Assembly: GCF_022807975.1 (NCBI RefSeq)
Contig: NZ_CP094358.1
Location: forward strand, 3,348,001-3,412,000
Length of the DNA: 64,000 bases
Direction: 5' to 3'
Origin: Abyssalbus ytuae
GTDB taxonomy: Bacteria; Bacteroidota; Bacteroidia; Flavobacteriales; Flavobacteriaceae
Positions 15,826-28,679 of the stretch are shown piece after piece. A program made the translations under genes and the position numbers. The notes beneath the pieces are model-generated. The model was not told the origin of the DNA. It saw only the letters and a program-made list of their open reading frames with translations, and did not search any database. How positions within the stretch are numbered: the stretch's first letter is position 1; each line of letters starts with the position of its first letter.

Positions 15826-15923
15826 CTAAAAAAAACTAAACTTTTAAGTGAGAGTTTAGCTCCTGCAGGTTAGTAGCCTGTTCCTGGGCGTTAGTCAAAT
15901 AAAATTGATGTCCGCTCCAATAA

Positions 15924-15995
15924 GCCGGTGTAGCTCAGGGGTAGAGCGCTTCCTTGGTAAGGAAGAGGTCACGAGTTCAAATCTCGTCATTGGCT
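15924..15995 (+). tRNA. tRNA-Thr (GGT)
   Basis: A 72-nt cloverleaf with acceptor GCCGGTG/CATTGGC (two G-T pairs), anticodon stem CTTCC/GGAAG, loop TTGGTAA giving anticodon GGT, and T arm ACGAGTTCAAATCTCGT. It lies 55 bp before tuf, as in many bacteria where tRNA-Tyr-Gly-Thr precede tuf. Confidence 0.97.
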
Positions 15996-16050
15996 CATAT
16001 TACGTTTAAATTGAACACTAATATATAACTAAGATTAAAATTATTAAATC

Positions 16051-17238
16051 ATGGCAAAGGAAACTTTTGATCGTTCCAAACCGCATTTAAATATAGGTAC
16101 TATTGGACACGTTGATCACGGTAAAACAACTTTAACTGCTGCTATTACTAAAGTTTTGGCTGACGCCGGGCTTTCTGAGTTAAGATCATTCGATTCTATT
16201 GATAATGCTCCTGAGGAGAAAGAAAGAGGTATCACTATTAATACTTCACACGTAGAATATCAGACTGCTAACCGTCACTACGCTCACGTTGACTGTCCTG
16301 GTCACGCTGACTACGTAAAAAACATGGTTACTGGTGCTGCGCAAATGGATGGAGCTATCCTTGTGGTTGCTGCTACAGATGGTCCTATGCCACAAACTCG
16401 TGAGCATATCTTATTAGGACGTCAGGTAGGTGTTCCGAGAATAGTTGTTTTCTTGAATAAAGTTGACATGGTTGATGACGAAGAGCTTTTAGAGCTTGTT
16501 GAAATGGAAGTTAGAGAATTGCTTTCTTTCTACGAATATGATGGAGATAACGGACCTGTTATCCTTGGTTCTGCTCTTGGTGCTTTGAATGGTGAGCAAA
16601 AATGGGTTGATTCAGTAATGAAGCTTATGGAAGCAGTAGATGAGTGGATCGAATTGCCTAAGCGTGATGTGGATAAAGATTTCTTAATGCCTATTGAAGA
16701 TGTATTTACAATTACAGGTCGTGGTACTGTTGCAACCGGTCGTATAGAAACTGGTGTTGCTAAAACTGGTGATCCTGTAGAGATTATTGGTATGGGTGCT
16801 GAGAAATTAACTTCTACTATTACCGGGGTTGAAATGTTCCGTAAAATATTAGATAGAGGTGAAGCAGGTGATAATGTTGGTATCCTTTTAAGAGGTATTG
16901 AAAAAACCGATATTAAAAGAGGTATGGTAATCTGTAAGCCAGGTTCAGTAACACCTCATGCTAAATTTAAAGCTGAGGTTTATATCCTTAAGAAAGAAGA
17001 AGGTGGTCGTCACACTCCGTTCCATAATAATTACCGTCCGCAATTCTATTTAAGAACAACTGATGTTACAGGTACAATTACTTTACCTGATGGTGTTGAA
17101 ATGGTAATGCCTGGTGATAACTTAACTATTACTGTTGAGTTGTTAAGCACAGTTGCTTGTAACGTAGGTTTACGTTTTGCTATCCGTGAAGGAGGTAGAA
17201 CAGTTGGAGCTGGTCAGGTAACTGAAATTTTAGACTAA
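16051..17238 (+). CDS. tuf: elongation factor Tu
   Basis: GTPase that delivers aminoacyl-tRNA to the ribosome. At 395 aa it is full length. The G motifs are intact: P-loop GHVDHGKT (about 18-25), switch-[10 protein letters not shown] and NKVD. Domains II and III follow, ending in the conserved [10 protein letters not shown]. Codon use is of the highly expressed type. It is embedded between tRNA-Thr and tRNA-Trp with hairpins in the flanks, so the tRNAs are probably excised from a common transcript. Confidence 0.99.
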   Translation: MAKETFDRSKPHLNIGTIGHVDHGKTTLTAAITKVLADAGLSELRSFDSIDNAPEEKERGITINTSHVEYQTANRHYAHVDCPGHADYVKNMVTGAAQMDGAILVVAATDGPMPQTREHILLGRQVGVPRIVVFLNKVDMVDDEELLELVEMEVRELLSFYEYDGDNGPVILGSALGALNGEQKWVDSVMKLMEAVDEWIELPKRDVDKDFLMPIEDVFTITGRGTVATGRIETGVAKTGDPVEIIGMGAEKLTSTITGVEMFRKILDRGEAGDNVGILLRGIEKTDIKRGMVICKPGSVTPHAKFKAEVYILKKEEGGRHTPFHNNYRPQFYLRTTDVTGTITLPDGVEMVMPGDNLTITVELLSTVACNVGLRFAIREGGRTVGAGQVTEILD

Positions 17239-17262
17239 AAATTTCAATTATATAATAAGCAT

Positions 17263-17293
17263 AAGGTGTTCCGCTAATAGCGGGACGCCTTTC
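17263..17293 (+). terminator. hairpin between tuf and tRNA-Trp
   Basis: AGGTGTTCCGC and GCGGGACGCCT pair over 11 bp (two G-T wobbles) around TAATA, followed by only a short T-run. It may be a partial terminator or a processing and stability hairpin for the tuf message upstream of tRNA-Trp. Confidence 0.55.
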
Positions 17294-17304
17294 AGCTTGA
17301 ATAA

Positions 17305-17375
17305 ACGGGTGTAGTTCAAGGGTAGAATAGCGGTCTCCAAAACCGTTGATGGGAGTTCGAATCTCTCCACCCGTG
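17305..17375 (+). tRNA. tRNA-Trp (CCA)
   Basis: A 71-nt cloverleaf with acceptor ACGGGTG/CACCCGT, discriminator G, and anticodon loop CTCCAAA giving anticodon CCA. It sits 25 bp before secE, the usual tuf-trnW-secE-nusG order. Confidence 0.97.
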
Positions 17376-17400
17376 CACAGAATGATTTAAAAAAGATAAA

Positions 17401-17586
17401 ATGATAAATTATATTAAAGAATCATTTGAAGAATTAAAGGCAAATGTGACTTGGCCAAATTGGGCTGAAGGACAAAATTTAATGGTGGTTGTTGCTGTTT
17501 TTTCAATTTTGTTTTCTTTAGCTATTTGGGCAGTTGATACTGTTTTTAGTAAGGCCATTAGTTATTATTTTGACCTTATAAACTAA
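17401..17586 (+). CDS. secE: preprotein translocase subunit SecE
   Basis: A 61-aa single-TM subunit of the SecYEG channel. An amphipathic N-terminal part (IKESFEELKANVTWPNW) precedes the membrane segment at about 29-51. The short form with one TM is normal outside the Proteobacteria. Its position directly upstream of nusG confirms the assignment. Confidence 0.95.
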   Translation: MINYIKESFEELKANVTWPNWAEGQNLMVVVAVFSILFSLAIWAVDTVFSKAISYYFDLIN

Positions 17587-17604
17587 AAAGCTGATTACTT
17601 TAAA

Positions 17605-18156
17605 ATGGCAGATACACTAGTAAAAAATTGGTATGTAGTTAGGGCAGTAAGTGGTCAGGAAAACAAGGTTAAGACTTACATTGAAAATGAAATAGCGCGC
17701 CTGGGTTATTCTGATTATGTAGATGAAGTGCTTGTTCCCACTGAAAAAGTAGTACAAATACGTAATGGTAAGAAAGTAAACAAAGAAAGAGTTTATTTTC
17801 CTGGTTATGTAATGGTTAAAGCTAATTTAGGTGGTGAGGTAGCTCATGTTATAAAATCAATAACAGGAGTGATAGGTTTTTTAGGAGAGGTGAAAGGAGG
17901 GGATCCCGTTCCTCTTAGAAAGTCTGAAGTAAACAGAATGCTAGGTAAAGTTGATGAATTGTCAGTAAAAACAGACAATGTAGCTATACCTTATGTGCTT
18001 GGCGAAACTGTAAAAGTTATTGACGGGCCGTTCAATGGTTTTAATGGTACAGTCGAAAAAATCAACGAAGAGAAGCGTAAACTTGAGGTGATGGTGAAAA
18101 TCTTTGGAAGAAAAACACCATTGGAATTAAGTTATATGCAGGTAGAAAAAATATAA
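17605..18156 (+). CDS. nusG: transcription termination/antitermination factor NusG
   Basis: A 183-aa RNA polymerase-binding factor. The NGN domain (about 1-115) contains KNWYVVRAVSGQENKVK and VYFPGYVMVKANL; the C-terminal KOW domain contains GETVKVIDGPFNGFNGTVE. It links transcription with translation or Rho. It is 18 bp after secE and heads the ribosomal protein run after a 77-bp gap. Confidence 0.97.
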   Translation: MADTLVKNWYVVRAVSGQENKVKTYIENEIARLGYSDYVDEVLVPTEKVVQIRNGKKVNKERVYFPGYVMVKANLGGEVAHVIKSITGVIGFLGEVKGGDPVPLRKSEVNRMLGKVDELSVKTDNVAIPYVLGETVKVIDGPFNGFNGTVEKINEEKRKLEVMVKIFGRKTPLELSYMQVEKI

Positions 18157-18233
18157 TTTGTTACATATTATATAAGGAATGTCTTTGCTTCCAATTTTAG
18201 GCATTTCAAATTTAAATTAGAGAATTTAAAACA

Positions 18234-18671
18234 ATGGCAAAAGAAGTTAGTAAAGTAGTTAAACTACAAGTTAGGGGAGGTGCTGCGAACCCGTCGCCAC
18301 CGGTTGGACCCGCTTTAGGTGCCGCAGGGGTTAACATTATGGAGTTCTGTAAGCAGTTCAATGCTCGTACGCAGGACAAAGCCGGAAAGGTTTTACCAGT
18401 TGTTATCACTGTATATGCAGACAAATCGTTTGAATTTGTTGTAAAGACACCGCCGGCGGCAGTTCAGCTAATGGAAGCGGCTAAGGTTAAAAAGGGTTCA
18501 GGTGAGCCAAACCGTAGAAAAGTTGCTAGTGTTACCTGGGATCAGGTAAAAACTATAGCAGAAGACAAAATGCAGGATCTTAATGCTTTTACAATCGAAT
18601 CAGCAATGAGTATGGTTGCGGGAACAGCAAGATCAATGGGTCTAACGGTTAAAGGTGCTAAACCTTTTTAA
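18234..18671 (+). CDS. rplK: 50S ribosomal protein uL11
   Basis: A 145-aa protein of the GTPase-associated centre that binds the 23S stalk base. The N-terminal proline-rich signature [20 protein letters not shown] and the C-terminal signature [12 protein letters not shown] are intact. First gene of the rplK-rplA-rplJ-rplL set. Confidence 0.98.
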   Translation: MAKEVSKVVKLQVRGGAANPSPPVGPALGAAGVNIMEFCKQFNARTQDKAGKVLPVVITVYADKSFEFVVKTPPAAVQLMEAAKVKKGSGEPNRRKVASVTWDQVKTIAEDKMQDLNAFTIESAMSMVAGTARSMGLTVKGAKPF

Positions 18672-18690
18672 ATCTTAAAAGAACTAAAAG

Positions 18691-19380
18691 ATGGCAAAAT
18701 TAACAAAGAAGAAAAAAGAGGCGTTAGCTAAAATTGATAGGAATAAGTTATATTCTGTTAACGAGGCTTCTGCTTTGATAAAAGAAATTACCAGCGTAAA
18801 ATTTGATGCATCTGTTGACCTTGCTGTTAGATTAGGGGTAGACCCCCGTAAAGCTAATCAGATGGTAAGAGGGGTGGTTACACTTCCTCATGGTACAGGT
18901 AAAGATGTAAAGGTTTTAGCGTTAGTGACACCTGATAAAGAAGCTGAGGCTAAAGAAGCCGGAGCAGATTATGTAGGTTTGGATGAGTATCTTCAAAAGA
19001 TAAAAGACGGTTGGACAGATGTTGATGTAATTATTACTATGCCAAGCGTAATGGGTAAATTAGGTCCGTTAGGTAGAATATTAGGTCCCAGAGGTCTGAT
19101 GCCTAATCCTAAAACAGGAACGGTTACTATGGATGTGGCTAAAGCTGTAGCAGAAGTTAAAGCCGGTAAAATAGACTTTAAAGTTGATAAAACCGGTATA
19201 GTACACGCTGCTATAGGAAAAGCATCATTCTCTGCTGATAAAATTGCAGGTAACGCTAATGAGTTAATTCAAACTTTAATTAAATTAAAACCAACTGCGG
19301 CTAAAGGAACTTATATCAAGAGTATCTTTATGTCTAGTACTATGAGTCCTAGTGTAGCGGTAGATCCTAAAGCAGTTTAA
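18691..19380 (+). CDS. rplA: 50S ribosomal protein uL1
   Basis: A 229-aa protein of the L1 stalk involved in release of deacylated tRNA. Conserved phrases are [32 protein letters not shown] and [18 protein letters not shown]. Full length. In other bacteria L1 represses its own operon; no clear mimic of its rRNA site was identified here. It is 19 bp after rplK. Confidence 0.98.
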   Translation: MAKLTKKKKEALAKIDRNKLYSVNEASALIKEITSVKFDASVDLAVRLGVDPRKANQMVRGVVTLPHGTGKDVKVLALVTPDKEAEAKEAGADYVGLDEYLQKIKDGWTDVDVIITMPSVMGKLGPLGRILGPRGLMPNPKTGTVTMDVAKAVAEVKAGKIDFKVDKTGIVHAAIGKASFSADKIAGNANELIQTLIKLKPTAAKGTYIKSIFMSSTMSPSVAVDPKAV

Positions 19381-19401
19381 TTGGTAGTTAAAAATTAAAT
19401 T

Positions 19402-19920
19402 ATGACTAGAGAAGAGAAATCAACGGTAATAAAAGATTTAACTGCCCAGTTAGCTGAGAATTCAGTTATCTACCTGGCAGATATTTCAGGGCTTGATGCA
19501 CAGACAACTTCTAATTTACGTAGAGCTTGTTTTAAAGCAAACATTAAGCTTGCAGTTGTGAAAAATACATTGCTTGCAAAAGCAATGGAAGCTTCTGATA
19601 AAGATTTTGGCAATCTGTCTTCAACTTTAAAAGGTAACACTTCATTGTTGTTGTCGGAAACAGGAAATGCTCCTGCCAAGTTGATAAAAGACTTCCGGAA
19701 AAAATCTGAAAAACCTTTATTAAAAGGGGCTTTTGTTGAAGAGGCAATTTTTGTAGGAGATAATCAATTAGATACTTTAGTTAGTATTAAATCTAAAGAA
19801 GAAGTTATTGGAGATATTATCGCATTACTTCAGTCGCCTGCTAAAAATGTTATTTCAGGTCTTAAGTCTGGTGGCGGTAAATTAGCCGGTATCCTTAAAA
19901 CTTTATCAGAAAAAGAATAA
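19402..19920 (+). CDS. rplJ: 50S ribosomal protein uL10
   Basis: A 172-aa base of the L7/L12 stalk. The N-terminal rRNA-binding domain contains [20 protein letters not shown] and [11 protein letters not shown]; the C-terminal helix that docks L12 dimers is at about 145-172. Only 21 bp separate it from rplA, so the long L10 leader used for autogenous control in enterobacteria is absent. Confidence 0.98.
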   Translation: MTREEKSTVIKDLTAQLAENSVIYLADISGLDAQTTSNLRRACFKANIKLAVVKNTLLAKAMEASDKDFGNLSSTLKGNTSLLLSETGNAPAKLIKDFRKKSEKPLLKGAFVEEAIFVGDNQLDTLVSIKSKEEVIGDIIALLQSPAKNVISGLKSGGGKLAGILKTLSEKE

Positions 19921-19969
19921 GTACGCACTTAAAAACAATAATATTTTAAAATTAAAAAACGATAGAAAA

Positions 19970-20347
19970 ATGGCAGATTTAAAAGATTTTGCAGAAAAGC
20001 TAGTTAACTTAACAGTAAAAGAAGTAAACGAATTAGCTGATATATTAAAAGAAGAGTACGGTATAGAGCCTGCTGCTGCAGCTGTTGCTGTAGCTGGTGG
20101 AGCTGCTGCAGGTGGTGGTGAAGGTGCTGAGGAAAAATCAGAATTTGATGTAATCCTTAAAGCTGCTGGTGCTTCTAAATTGGCTGTAGTTAAATTGGTT
20201 AAAGAATTAACCGGTTTAGGACTTAAAGAAGCTAAAGATATAGTTGATAGCGCTCCTAAAGCTATAAAAGAAGGAATTTCTAAAGATGAGGCAGAAGGTC
20301 TTAAGAAGTCTTTAGAAGAAGCTGGTGCTGAAGTAGAGCTTAAGTAA
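19970..20347 (+). CDS. rplL: 50S ribosomal protein bL12 (L7/L12)
   Basis: A 125-aa stalk protein that recruits translational GTPases. The N-terminal dimerisation domain is followed by an Ala/Gly hinge (about 37-53) and the C-terminal domain with [20 protein letters not shown]. Last gene before the rplL-rpoB spacer hairpin. Confidence 0.98.
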   Translation: MADLKDFAEKLVNLTVKEVNELADILKEEYGIEPAAAAVAVAGGAAAGGGEGAEEKSEFDVILKAAGASKLAVVKLVKELTGLGLKEAKDIVDSAPKAIKEGISKDEAEGLKKSLEEAGAEVELK

Positions 20348-20381
20348 GCTTATTTATTTTAGCTGCCAAGCTGAAAAACTT

Positions 20382-20424
20382 GGTTTAGGCCTTTCCGCAA
20401 AGCGGAATGGGCCTAAACCCTTTT
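20382..20424 (+). terminator. rplL-rpoB spacer hairpin (attenuator candidate)
   Basis: GGTTTAGGCC pairs with GGCCTAAACC (10 bp), and inside it TCCGC pairs with GCGGA around AAA, followed by CTTTTGC. The weak T-run suggests partial termination or an RNase site. In E. coli the same spacer holds an attenuator that lets only part of the ribosomal-protein transcripts continue into rpoBC; the analogous role here is inferred. Confidence 0.65.
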
Positions 20425-20481
20425 GCATATATAAAGTATATGCGTTTTAACTTTTTGTTTTAATAAAAATATTGTCCATTG

Positions 20482-23400
20482 ATGTTCACAAATCAGACTG
20501 AAAGAATCAATTTTGCCTCAGCTAAGAACACACCGGATTACCCGGATTTCTTAGATATTCAGATAAAATCGTTTCAGGATTTCTTCCAACTGGAAACAAA
20601 ATCTGAAGAAAGAGGTAATGAAGGTCTTTATAACACCTTCATGGAGAACTTCCCAATCACTGATACACGCAATCAATTTGTACTGGAGTTTTTAGATTAT
20701 TTTATTGATCCGCCCCGCTACACAATCCAGGAGTGTATAGAAAGAGGATTAACATATAGTGTGCCGTTAAAGGCAAGATTAAAACTTTATTGTACAGACC
20801 CGGAACATGAAGATTTTGAAACCATTGTTCAGGACGTGTATTTGGGTACTATACCATACATGACACCAAGTGGAACTTTTGTAATAAATGGAGCTGAACG
20901 TGTTGTGGTTTCTCAGTTACACAGGTCTCCTGGTGTATTCTTTGGGCAATCGTTCCACGCAAACGGAACAAAATTATATTCTGCAAGGGTAATTCCTTTT
21001 AAAGGTTCCTGGATAGAGTTTGCTACAGATATAAACAGCGTAATGTATGCTTATATTGACAGGAAGAAAAAATTACCTGTTACAACATTGTTCAGGGCAA
21101 TAGGTTTTGAACGTGATAAAGATATTCTGGAAATTTTCGATTTGGCCGAAGAAGTAAAAGTTTCAAAAAGTGGTCTGAAGAAAATACTGGGAAGAAAATT
21201 AGCTGCGCGTGTACTTAAAACATGGCATGAAGATTTCGTTGATGAAGATACAGGAGAAGTAGTATCCATTGAGCGTAACGAAATTATTTTAGACAGGGAC
21301 ACTATATTAGAAAAAGAACATATAGAAGAAATAATAGAAACCGATGTTAAAACCATCCTTTTACACAAAGAGGATAATCAAACCGGTGACTATGCTATTA
21401 TTTATAATACACTACAAAAAGACCCTACCAACTCCGAAAAAGAAGCGGTAGAACATATTTATCGTCAGCTTCGTAACGCTGAACCACCAGATGAAGAAAC
21501 TGCCCGCGGGATTATTGATAAATTGTTCTTCTCAGACCAACGCTATAATTTAGGTGATGTTGGTAGATACAGAATGAATAAGAAGTTAGGACTTGATATT
21601 GAAATGGAAAAACAAGTCTTAACCAAAGAAGATATAATTACTATCATTAAATATCTCATTGAGTTAATTAACTCAAAAGCAGAGATCGATGATATAGATC
21701 ATTTATCTAACCGTCGTGTTAGAACCGTTGGGGAGCAGTTGTCACAGCAATTTGGTGTTGGTTTAGCCCGTATGGCCAGAACCATACGTGAGCGTATGAA
21801 TGTTAGGGATAATGAAGTATTTACACCAATTGATTTGATTAATGCCAAAACATTATCATCGGTTATTAATTCATTCTTCGGTACCAATCAGTTGTCTCAG
21901 TTTATGGATCAAACAAATCCGTTAGCCGAGATTACCCATAAACGTCGTTTATCAGCTTTAGGGCCTGGTGGTCTTTCGCGGGAAAGAGCAGGTTTTGAGG
22001 TTCGTGATGTTCACTATACTCACTATGGTCGTTTATGTCCTATTGAAACTCCTGAAGGCCCGAATATTGGTTTGATATCTTCTTTAGGTGTTTTTGCCAA
22101 AGTAAACAATATGGGATTTATTGAAACTCCCTACAGAAAAGTTGAAGAAGGTAAAGTAGATTTAGAAAATATAATTTATTTAAGTGCCGAAGAAGAAGAA
22201 GAAAAATTAATTGCCCAGGCGAATATTCCTCTTAAAGGAGATGGTATAATCGATACAGATAAAGTCATTGCCCGTGAAGAAGGAGATTTCCCTGTGGTAG
22301 ATCCTGCTGAAGTACATTATACCGATGTTGCACCTAACCAGATAGCCTCAATATCGGCCTCCTTAATTCCATTCCTTGAGCATGATGATGCTAACCGTGC
22401 ATTGATGGGGTCAAACATGATGCGTCAGGCAGTGCCGTTGTTAAAACCTCAATCACCTATTGTAGGTACAGGTTTGGAAAAAAGAGTGGCATCTGATTCA
22501 AGAGTACTTATAAACGCACAAGGTGATGGTGTTGTTGAGTATGTAGATGCCGATAGAATTTCTATCAGATACGATCGAACTGAAGATGAAAGAATGGTAA
22601 GTTTTGATAGTGACGTAAAAGAATACGAACTTGTTAAGTTCAGAAAAACTAACCAGGGCACATGTATCAACCTGAAACCAATTGTTAAAACAGGAGATAA
22701 AGTTAAAAAAGGACAGGTGCTTTGTGAAGGGTACGCTACCGAGCAGGGAGAACTTGCATTAGGAAGAAACCTTAAAGTGGCTTTTATGCCTTGGAAAGGA
22801 TATAACTTTGAGGACGCTATTGTAATTTCAGAAAAAGTTGTAAGAGACGATGTGTTTACATCTATTCACATAGATGAATATTCACTTGAAGTTAGAGACA
22901 CTAAACTGGGAGCTGAAGAACTTACAAATGATATACCAAATGTTTCTGAAGAGGCAACTAAAGATCTTGATGAAAATGGTATGATCCGTATTGGTGCAGA
23001 AGTTAAACCCGGAGATATATTGATCGGTAAAATTACTCCTAAAGGAGAATCTGATCCTACTCCCGAAGAAAAATTACTTCGTGCAATATTTGGTGACAAA
23101 GCCGGTGATGTGAAGGATGCTTCATTAAAAGCTTCACCTTCGCTTTCCGGGGTGGTAATAGATAAAAAATTATTCTCAAGGGCAATAAAAGATAAGCGCA
23201 AAAGAGCTAAAGATAAAGAGGATATCACAAATCTTGAAGCTCAATACGGTGCTAAATTCGATGATCTGAAAGAAATATTGGTTGATAAACTATTTACCAT
23301 TGTAAACGGAAAAACATCTCAGGGTGTTTATAATGATTTAGGTGAAGAAATACTTCCGAAAGGGAAAAAGTATACCTTAAAAATGTTAAATGGTGTTGAT

Positions 23401-24291
23401 GATTTTGCTCACTTGGTTAGCGGAACATGGACAACTGATGATAAGAGTAATGAGCTTATTGCTGATCTTCTTCACAATTATAAAATTAAATTAAACGACC
23501 TTCAGGGAGCACTAAGAAGAGATAAATTTACTATCTCTGTAGGTGATGAACTACCTGCAGGTATTATGAAACTTGCTAAAGTTTATATAGCTAAAAAGCG
23601 TAAACTTAAAGTAGGTGATAAAATGGCAGGACGCCATGGTAACAAAGGTATTGTTGCACGTATAGTAAGAGAAGAAGATATGCCGTTCCTGGAAGATGGT
23701 ACCCCGGTAGATATCGTATTGAACCCGCTTGGTGTACCTTCTCGTATGAATATCGGACAGATATATGAAACAGTACTAGGGTGGGCAGGTCTTAAATTAG
23801 GCAGAAAGTTTGCTACTCCGATTTTTGACGGGGCTACCCTGGATGAGATCAACAAACTTACCGATGATGCAGGAGTTCCTCTATTTGGCCATACATATCT
23901 TTATGATGGCGGAACCGGAGAACGTTTTCACCAGCCGGCAACAGTAGGTGTAATTTACATGCTTAAGTTAGGGCATATGGTAGATGATAAAATGCATGCC
24001 CGTTCTATCGGACCATACTCACTCATTACGCAACAACCTCTTGGAGGTAAAGCGCAATTTGGAGGTCAGCGTTTTGGAGAAATGGAAGTTTGGGCACTTG
24101 AGGCTTACGGTGCATCCAGTACCCTAAGAGAAATATTAACTGTTAAGTCCGACGATGTTCTTGGAAGAGCAAAAACGTATGAGTCTATAGTTAAAGGAGA
24201 AACAATGCCGGAACCAGGTCTTCCGGAATCATTCAACGTGTTGATGCATGAACTTAAAGGTTTAGGTTTAGACATCAGACTGGAAGAATAA
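20482..24291 (+). CDS. rpoB: DNA-directed RNA polymerase subunit beta
   Basis: The 1269-aa catalytic core subunit. Protrusion, lobe, fork and C-terminal clamp regions are in order, with conserved stretches such as the Rif-region [20 protein letters not shown] and [20 protein letters not shown], and [10 protein letters not shown] near the active site. The ATG at 20482 gives the normal flavobacterial start [17 protein letters not shown] codon immediately before it is in frame but is unlikely to be the start. It follows the spacer hairpin and precedes rpoC by 87 bp. The Rif region shows no obvious resistance substitution by eye. Confidence 0.98.
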   Translation: MFTNQTERINFASAKNTPDYPDFLDIQIKSFQDFFQLETKSEERGNEGLYNTFMENFPITDTRNQFVLEFLDYFIDPPRYTIQECIERGLTYSVPLKARLKLYCTDPEHEDFETIVQDVYLGTIPYMTPSGTFVINGAERVVVSQLHRSPGVFFGQSFHANGTKLYSARVIPFKGSWIEFATDINSVMYAYIDRKKKLPVTTLFRAIGFERDKDILEIFDLAEEVKVSKSGLKKILGRKLAARVLKTWHEDFVDEDTGEVVSIERNEIILDRDTILEKEHIEEIIETDVKTILLHKEDNQTGDYAIIYNTLQKDPTNSEKEAVEHIYRQLRNAEPPDEETARGIIDKLFFSDQRYNLGDVGRYRMNKKLGLDIEMEKQVLTKEDIITIIKYLIELINSKAEIDDIDHLSNRRVRTVGEQLSQQFGVGLARMARTIRERMNVRDNEVFTPIDLINAKTLSSVINSFFGTNQLSQFMDQTNPLAEITHKRRLSALGPGGLSRERAGFEVRDVHYTHYGRLCPIETPEGPNIGLISSLGVFAKVNNMGFIETPYRKVEEGKVDLENIIYLSAEEEEEKLIAQANIPLKGDGIIDTDKVIAREEGDFPVVDPAEVHYTDVAPNQIASISASLIPFLEHDDANRALMGSNMMRQAVPLLKPQSPIVGTGLEKRVASDSRVLINAQGDGVVEYVDADRISIRYDRTEDERMVSFDSDVKEYELVKFRKTNQGTCINLKPIVKTGDKVKKGQVLCEGYATEQGELALGRNLKVAFMPWKGYNFEDAIVISEKVVRDDVFTSIHIDEYSLEVRDTKLGAEELTNDIPNVSEEATKDLDENGMIRIGAEVKPGDILIGKITPKGESDPTPEEKLLRAIFGDKAGDVKDASLKASPSLSGVVIDKKLFSRAIKDKRKRAKDKEDITNLEAQYGAKFDDLKEILVDKLFTIVNGKTSQGVYNDLGEEILPKGKKYTLKMLNGVDDFAHLVSGTWTTDDKSNELIADLLHNYKIKLNDLQGALRRDKFTISVGDELPAGIMKLAKVYIAKKRKLKVGDKMAGRHGNKGIVARIVREEDMPFLEDGTPVDIVLNPLGVPSRMNIGQIYETVLGWAGLKLGRKFATPIFDGATLDEINKLTDDAGVPLFGHTYLYDGGTGERFHQPATVGVIYMLKLGHMVDDKMHARSIGPYSLITQQPLGGKAQFGGQRFGEMEVWALEAYGASSTLREILTVKSDDVLGRAKTYESIVKGETMPEPGLPESFNVLMHELKGLGLDIRLEE

Positions 24292-24378
24292 TTAATTGGA
24301 GAAGTCATATGGAGCGTAGATAAAAATACGGCATCTCTGAAAATATAATTTACACTTAATTCATTATCACCATATATT

Positions 24379-27300
24379 ATGGCAAAAAATAAAGATAAGA
24401 ATACAGTACAGAGATTTAATAAAATCTCAATAGGGTTAGCATCTCCCGAATCTGTTTTGGCAGAGTCAAGAGGCGAAGTTTTAAAACCCGAAACAATAAA
24501 TTACCGTACTCATAAACCTGAACGTGATGGCCTTTTCTGTGAACGTATTTTTGGTCCGGTAAAAGACTATGAGTGTGCCTGCGGTAAATATAAAAGAATC
24601 AGGTATAAGGGTATTGTTTGCGACCGTTGTGGGGTTGAAGTAACTGAGAAAAAAGTTCGTAGAGACAGAGTAGGACATATTAACCTCGTTGTACCGGTCG
24701 CCCATATTTGGTATTTCCGGTCATTGCCCAATAAAATAGGTTATTTATTAGGATTACCTTCTAAAAAGCTGGATATGATAATTTACTATGAAAGGTATGT
24801 AGTAATTCAGCCTGGTAATGCTAAAAATGCTGAGGGAGAACCACTTCAAAAATTAGATTTTTTAACTGAAGAAGAATATTTAAATATATTAGAAAGCCTT
24901 CCGGTTGAAAATCAGTATTTAGAAGATACGGATCCTGAAAAGTTCGTTGCTAAAATGGGAGCAGAATGTTTAATTGACCTGCTGGCAAGATTAGATTTAG
25001 ATGTGCTTTCATATGAACTTAGGCATAAAGCAAATAATGAAACTTCAAAACAACGTAAAACTGAAGCTCTAAAACGTTTACAGGTAGTCGAAGCTTTCCG
25101 TGAAGCAGCTTTAAACAGGGAAAATAAACCGGAATGGATGATCATGAAGGTCATTCCTGTTATTCCACCGGAATTAAGGCCTCTTGTTCCCCTTGACGGC
25201 GGGCGTTTTGCAACTTCAGATTTAAATGATTTATATAGAAGGGTCATAATAAGAAACAACCGTCTTAAGAGATTGATGGAAATTAAAGCTCCTGAGGTAA
25301 TTCTGAGAAATGAGAAGCGTATGCTTCAGGAATCGGTTGATTCGTTATTTGATAATACCCGTAAATCTTCTGCGGTTAAAACAGAATCAAACAGGCCGTT
25401 AAAATCATTATCAGATTCATTAAAAGGAAAACAAGGCCGTTTCCGTCAAAACTTACTAGGTAAACGTGTTGATTATTCTGCACGTTCGGTAATTGTTGTT
25501 GGTCCTGAAATGAAACTTTATGAATGCGGACTTCCAAAAGATATGGCAGCCGAGCTTTACAAACCTTTTGTTATTAGAAAATTAATAGAAAGAGGTATTG
25601 TAAAAACAGTTAAATCTGCTAAAAAAATTATTGATAAAAGAGAGCCGGTAGTATGGGATATTCTTGAAAATGTACTTAAAGGACATCCGGTACTGCTCAA
25701 CCGTGCTCCCACACTTCACCGTTTAGGTATTCAGGCATTTCAACCTAAATTAATTGAGGGAAAAGCAATTCAGTTACACCCCTTGGTATGTACAGCCTTT
25801 AATGCCGATTTTGATGGTGACCAGATGGCAGTTCACTTACCGCTTGGACCGGAAGCTATATTAGAGGCACAATTATTAATGTTGGCTTCTCATAACATAT
25901 TGAACCCTGCAAACGGGTCGCCTATTACCGTACCTTCCCAGGACATGGTTTTAGGACTTTATTATATGACAAAAGGTAGAAAGTCGACTGAAGACCATCC
26001 TATATTAGGTGAAGGGTTAACATTCTATTCTCCTGAAGAAGTTACCATAGCTTACAATGAGAAGAGAGTTAATCTTAACGCTATCATTAAAGTAAAAACC
26101 AAAGATTTCAACGAAAAAGGAGAATTAGTTAACCAGTTAATAGAAACTACGGTTGGTAGAGTACTTTTCAATGAAGTTGTACCCGAAAAGGCAGGATATA
26201 TTAATGAAGTGTTGACCAAAAAATCACTTCGTGATATTATTGGAAAAATACTTAAAGCCACTGATGTTCCTACTACATCCGATTTCCTTGATAAAATCAA
26301 GGATATGGGATATAAATTTGCATTCCAGGGAGGTTTGTCTTTCAGTCTGGGAGATATTATTATTCCTGCTGAAAAGCACAAAATGATTGAAGAAGCCAAT
26401 AGCCAGGTAGATGGGATTATGATGAATTATAACATGGGGCTTATCACTAATAATGAAAGATACAACCAGGTTATTGATATATGGACCTCCACTAATGCCA
26501 GCTTAACAGAATTGGCAATGAAGCGTATCAGGGAAGATCAGCAAGGATTTAACTCGGTTTTCATGATGCTTGATTCCGGGGCGAGGGGTTCTAAAGAGCA
26601 AATACGTCAGCTTACCGGTATGCGTGGTTTAATGGCAAAACCAAAAAAATCAACAGCCGGTGGAGGTGAAATTATTGAAAACCCTATTCTTTCAAACTTT
26701 AAAGAAGGTTTATCAATCTTGGAATACTTTATTTCAACTCACGGTGCTCGTAAAGGTCTTGCGGATACCGCTCTTAAAACTGCTGATGCAGGGTACTTAA
26801 CCCGTCGTTTGGTAGATGTTTCACAAGATGTTATTGTAAATACTGTTGATTGTGGTACTTTAAGAGGTATAGAAGTTGAAGCATTAAAGAAAAATGAAGA
26901 AATAGTTGAATCTTTAGGAGAAAGAATTCTGGGACGTGTTTCTTTACATGATGTGTACAATCCTTTAACCGAAGAAATACTGGTTAAATCAGGTGAAGAG
27001 ATTACAGAAGCTATTGTTAAGAAAATAGAAGAAGCTCCTATTGAGAAAGTTGAAGTACGTTCGCCATTAACATGTGAAGCTAAACAAGGTATTTGTGCTA
27101 AGTGTTACGGACGAAACCTTGCAACCGGTAAAATGGTACAAAGAGGTGAAGCAGTAGGTGTTGTTGCTGCCCAGTCTATTGGAGAGCCCGGTACTCAGCT
27201 TACATTACGTACTTTCCACGTGGGAGGTATTGCAGGTAATATTTCGGAAGAAAATAAAATCATCGCGAAGTTTAGCAGTAAAGTAGAAATTGAAGACCTT

Positions 27301-28677
27301 AAAATAGTAAGAGGAGAAAATGCTGAAGGAAACCCCGTAGATATAGTTATTTCAAGAACTACCGAAGTTAAGTTTGTAGATGAGAAATCAGGTATTACTT
27401 TAGCAACTAATAATGTTCCTTACGGTTCACATATTTTTGTTAAAGATGGCCAAAAAGTTAATAAAGGTGATGCTATTTGTCAATGGGATCCTTATAATGC
27501 GGTAATTATATCTGAGTTTGCAGGTAAAATTGTTTATGAAAATATTGAGCAGGGTGTTACTTACCAGGTTGAGATAGATGAACAAACAGGTTTCCAGGAA
27601 AAAGTTATTTCTGAATCACGAAACAAAAAGCTTATTCCTACTTTGGCAATTAAAGATGCAAAAGGGGTAACCTTACGTTCATATAACTTACCTGTTGGTG
27701 CACACATAATGGTAGATGATGGTGATAAGATTAAAGAAGGGAAAGTACTTGTAAAAATACCTCGTAAATCGGCAAAAGCCGGAGATATTACCGGAGGTTT
27801 ACCACGGGTAACAGAATTGTTTGAAGCCCGTAACCCATCTAACCCTGCAGTAGTTTCAGAAATTGACGGTGTAGTATCCTTTGGTAAAATTAAAAGAGGT
27901 AACCGCGAAATTATTGTAGAGTCTAAAACAGGAGATATTAAGAAATACCTCGTAAAACTGTCTAATCAAATTCTTGTCCAGGAAAATGACTATGTAAGGG
28001 CAGGTATGCCATTGTCTGATGGTTCTATAACACCTGAAGATATTCTTAGAATTAAGGGGCCTTCAGCGGTACAGCAATACCTCGTTAATGAAGTTCAGGA
28101 AGTATACCGTTTACAGGGGGTGAAAATTAACGATAAGCATTTTGAAGTAGTAGTTAGGCAAATGATGAGAAAAGTAGAAATTATCGATTCCGGTGATACT
28201 ACTTTCTTAGAGCAACAATTAGTTCATAAAGATGATTTCATTGAAGAAAATGACAGGGTTTTTGGAATGAAAGTTATTGAAGATGCTGGTGCTTCAGACA
28301 CCTTGAAACCAGGACAAATTGTTACGCCTCGCCAATTAAGGGATGAAAATTCAATTCTTAAAAGAGCCGATAAGCAACTTGTAATAGCAAGAGATGCGGT
28401 TCCGGCGGTGGCAACTCCTATACTTCAAGGTATTACCAGGGCTTCATTGCAGACCAAATCATTTATCTCGGCAGCATCATTCCAGGAAACAACAAAAGTT
28501 CTTAATGAAGCAGCTGTAAATGGTAAGGTTGATACTCTGGAAGGATTAAAAGAAAATGTTATTGTTGGACATAAAATTCCTGCTGGTACAGGTTTAAGAG
28601 AATATGATCATTTTATTGTGGGCTCAAAAGAGGAATACAATGAAATCATGACTCGTAAAGAAAGGATTAATTTTTAA
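24379..28677 (+). CDS. rpoC: DNA-directed RNA polymerase subunit beta'
   Basis: The 1432-aa catalytic subunit. The N-terminal zinc site includes [20 protein letters not shown]. The active-site Mg motif [12 protein letters not shown] is intact at about residue 475. The second zinc site has C-x(n)[13 protein letters not shown]. The trigger loop follows near [16 protein letters not shown]. The length is standard for Bacteroidota, which have an insertion in the C-terminal region. The stop is followed after two bases by the DUF3467 gene. Confidence 0.98.
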   Translation: MAKNKDKNTVQRFNKISIGLASPESVLAESRGEVLKPETINYRTHKPERDGLFCERIFGPVKDYECACGKYKRIRYKGIVCDRCGVEVTEKKVRRDRVGHINLVVPVAHIWYFRSLPNKIGYLLGLPSKKLDMIIYYERYVVIQPGNAKNAEGEPLQKLDFLTEEEYLNILESLPVENQYLEDTDPEKFVAKMGAECLIDLLARLDLDVLSYELRHKANNETSKQRKTEALKRLQVVEAFREAALNRENKPEWMIMKVIPVIPPELRPLVPLDGGRFATSDLNDLYRRVIIRNNRLKRLMEIKAPEVILRNEKRMLQESVDSLFDNTRKSSAVKTESNRPLKSLSDSLKGKQGRFRQNLLGKRVDYSARSVIVVGPEMKLYECGLPKDMAAELYKPFVIRKLIERGIVKTVKSAKKIIDKREPVVWDILENVLKGHPVLLNRAPTLHRLGIQAFQPKLIEGKAIQLHPLVCTAFNADFDGDQMAVHLPLGPEAILEAQLLMLASHNILNPANGSPITVPSQDMVLGLYYMTKGRKSTEDHPILGEGLTFYSPEEVTIAYNEKRVNLNAIIKVKTKDFNEKGELVNQLIETTVGRVLFNEVVPEKAGYINEVLTKKSLRDIIGKILKATDVPTTSDFLDKIKDMGYKFAFQGGLSFSLGDIIIPAEKHKMIEEANSQVDGIMMNYNMGLITNNERYNQVIDIWTSTNASLTELAMKRIREDQQGFNSVFMMLDSGARGSKEQIRQLTGMRGLMAKPKKSTAGGGEIIENPILSNFKEGLSILEYFISTHGARKGLADTALKTADAGYLTRRLVDVSQDVIVNTVDCGTLRGIEVEALKKNEEIVESLGERILGRVSLHDVYNPLTEEILVKSGEEITEAIVKKIEEAPIEKVEVRSPLTCEAKQGICAKCYGRNLATGKMVQRGEAVGVVAAQSIGEPGTQLTLRTFHVGGIAGNISEENKIIAKFSSKVEIEDLKIVRGENAEGNPVDIVISRTTEVKFVDEKSGITLATNNVPYGSHIFVKDGQKVNKGDAICQWDPYNAVIISEFAGKIVYENIEQGVTYQVEIDEQTGFQEKVISESRNKKLIPTLAIKDAKGVTLRSYNLPVGAHIMVDDGDKIKEGKVLVKIPRKSAKAGDITGGLPRVTELFEARNPSNPAVVSEIDGVVSFGKIKRGNREIIVESKTGDIKKYLVKLSNQILVQENDYVRAGMPLSDGSITPEDILRIKGPSAVQQYLVNEVQEVYRLQGVKINDKHFEVVVRQMMRKVEIIDSGDTTFLEQQLVHKDDFIEENDRVFGMKVIEDAGASDTLKPGQIVTPRQLRDENSILKRADKQLVIARDAVPAVATPILQGITRASLQTKSFISAASFQETTKVLNEAAVNGKVDTLEGLKENVIVGHKIPAGTGLREYDHFIVGSKEEYNEIMTRKERINF

Positions 28678-28679
28678 TT

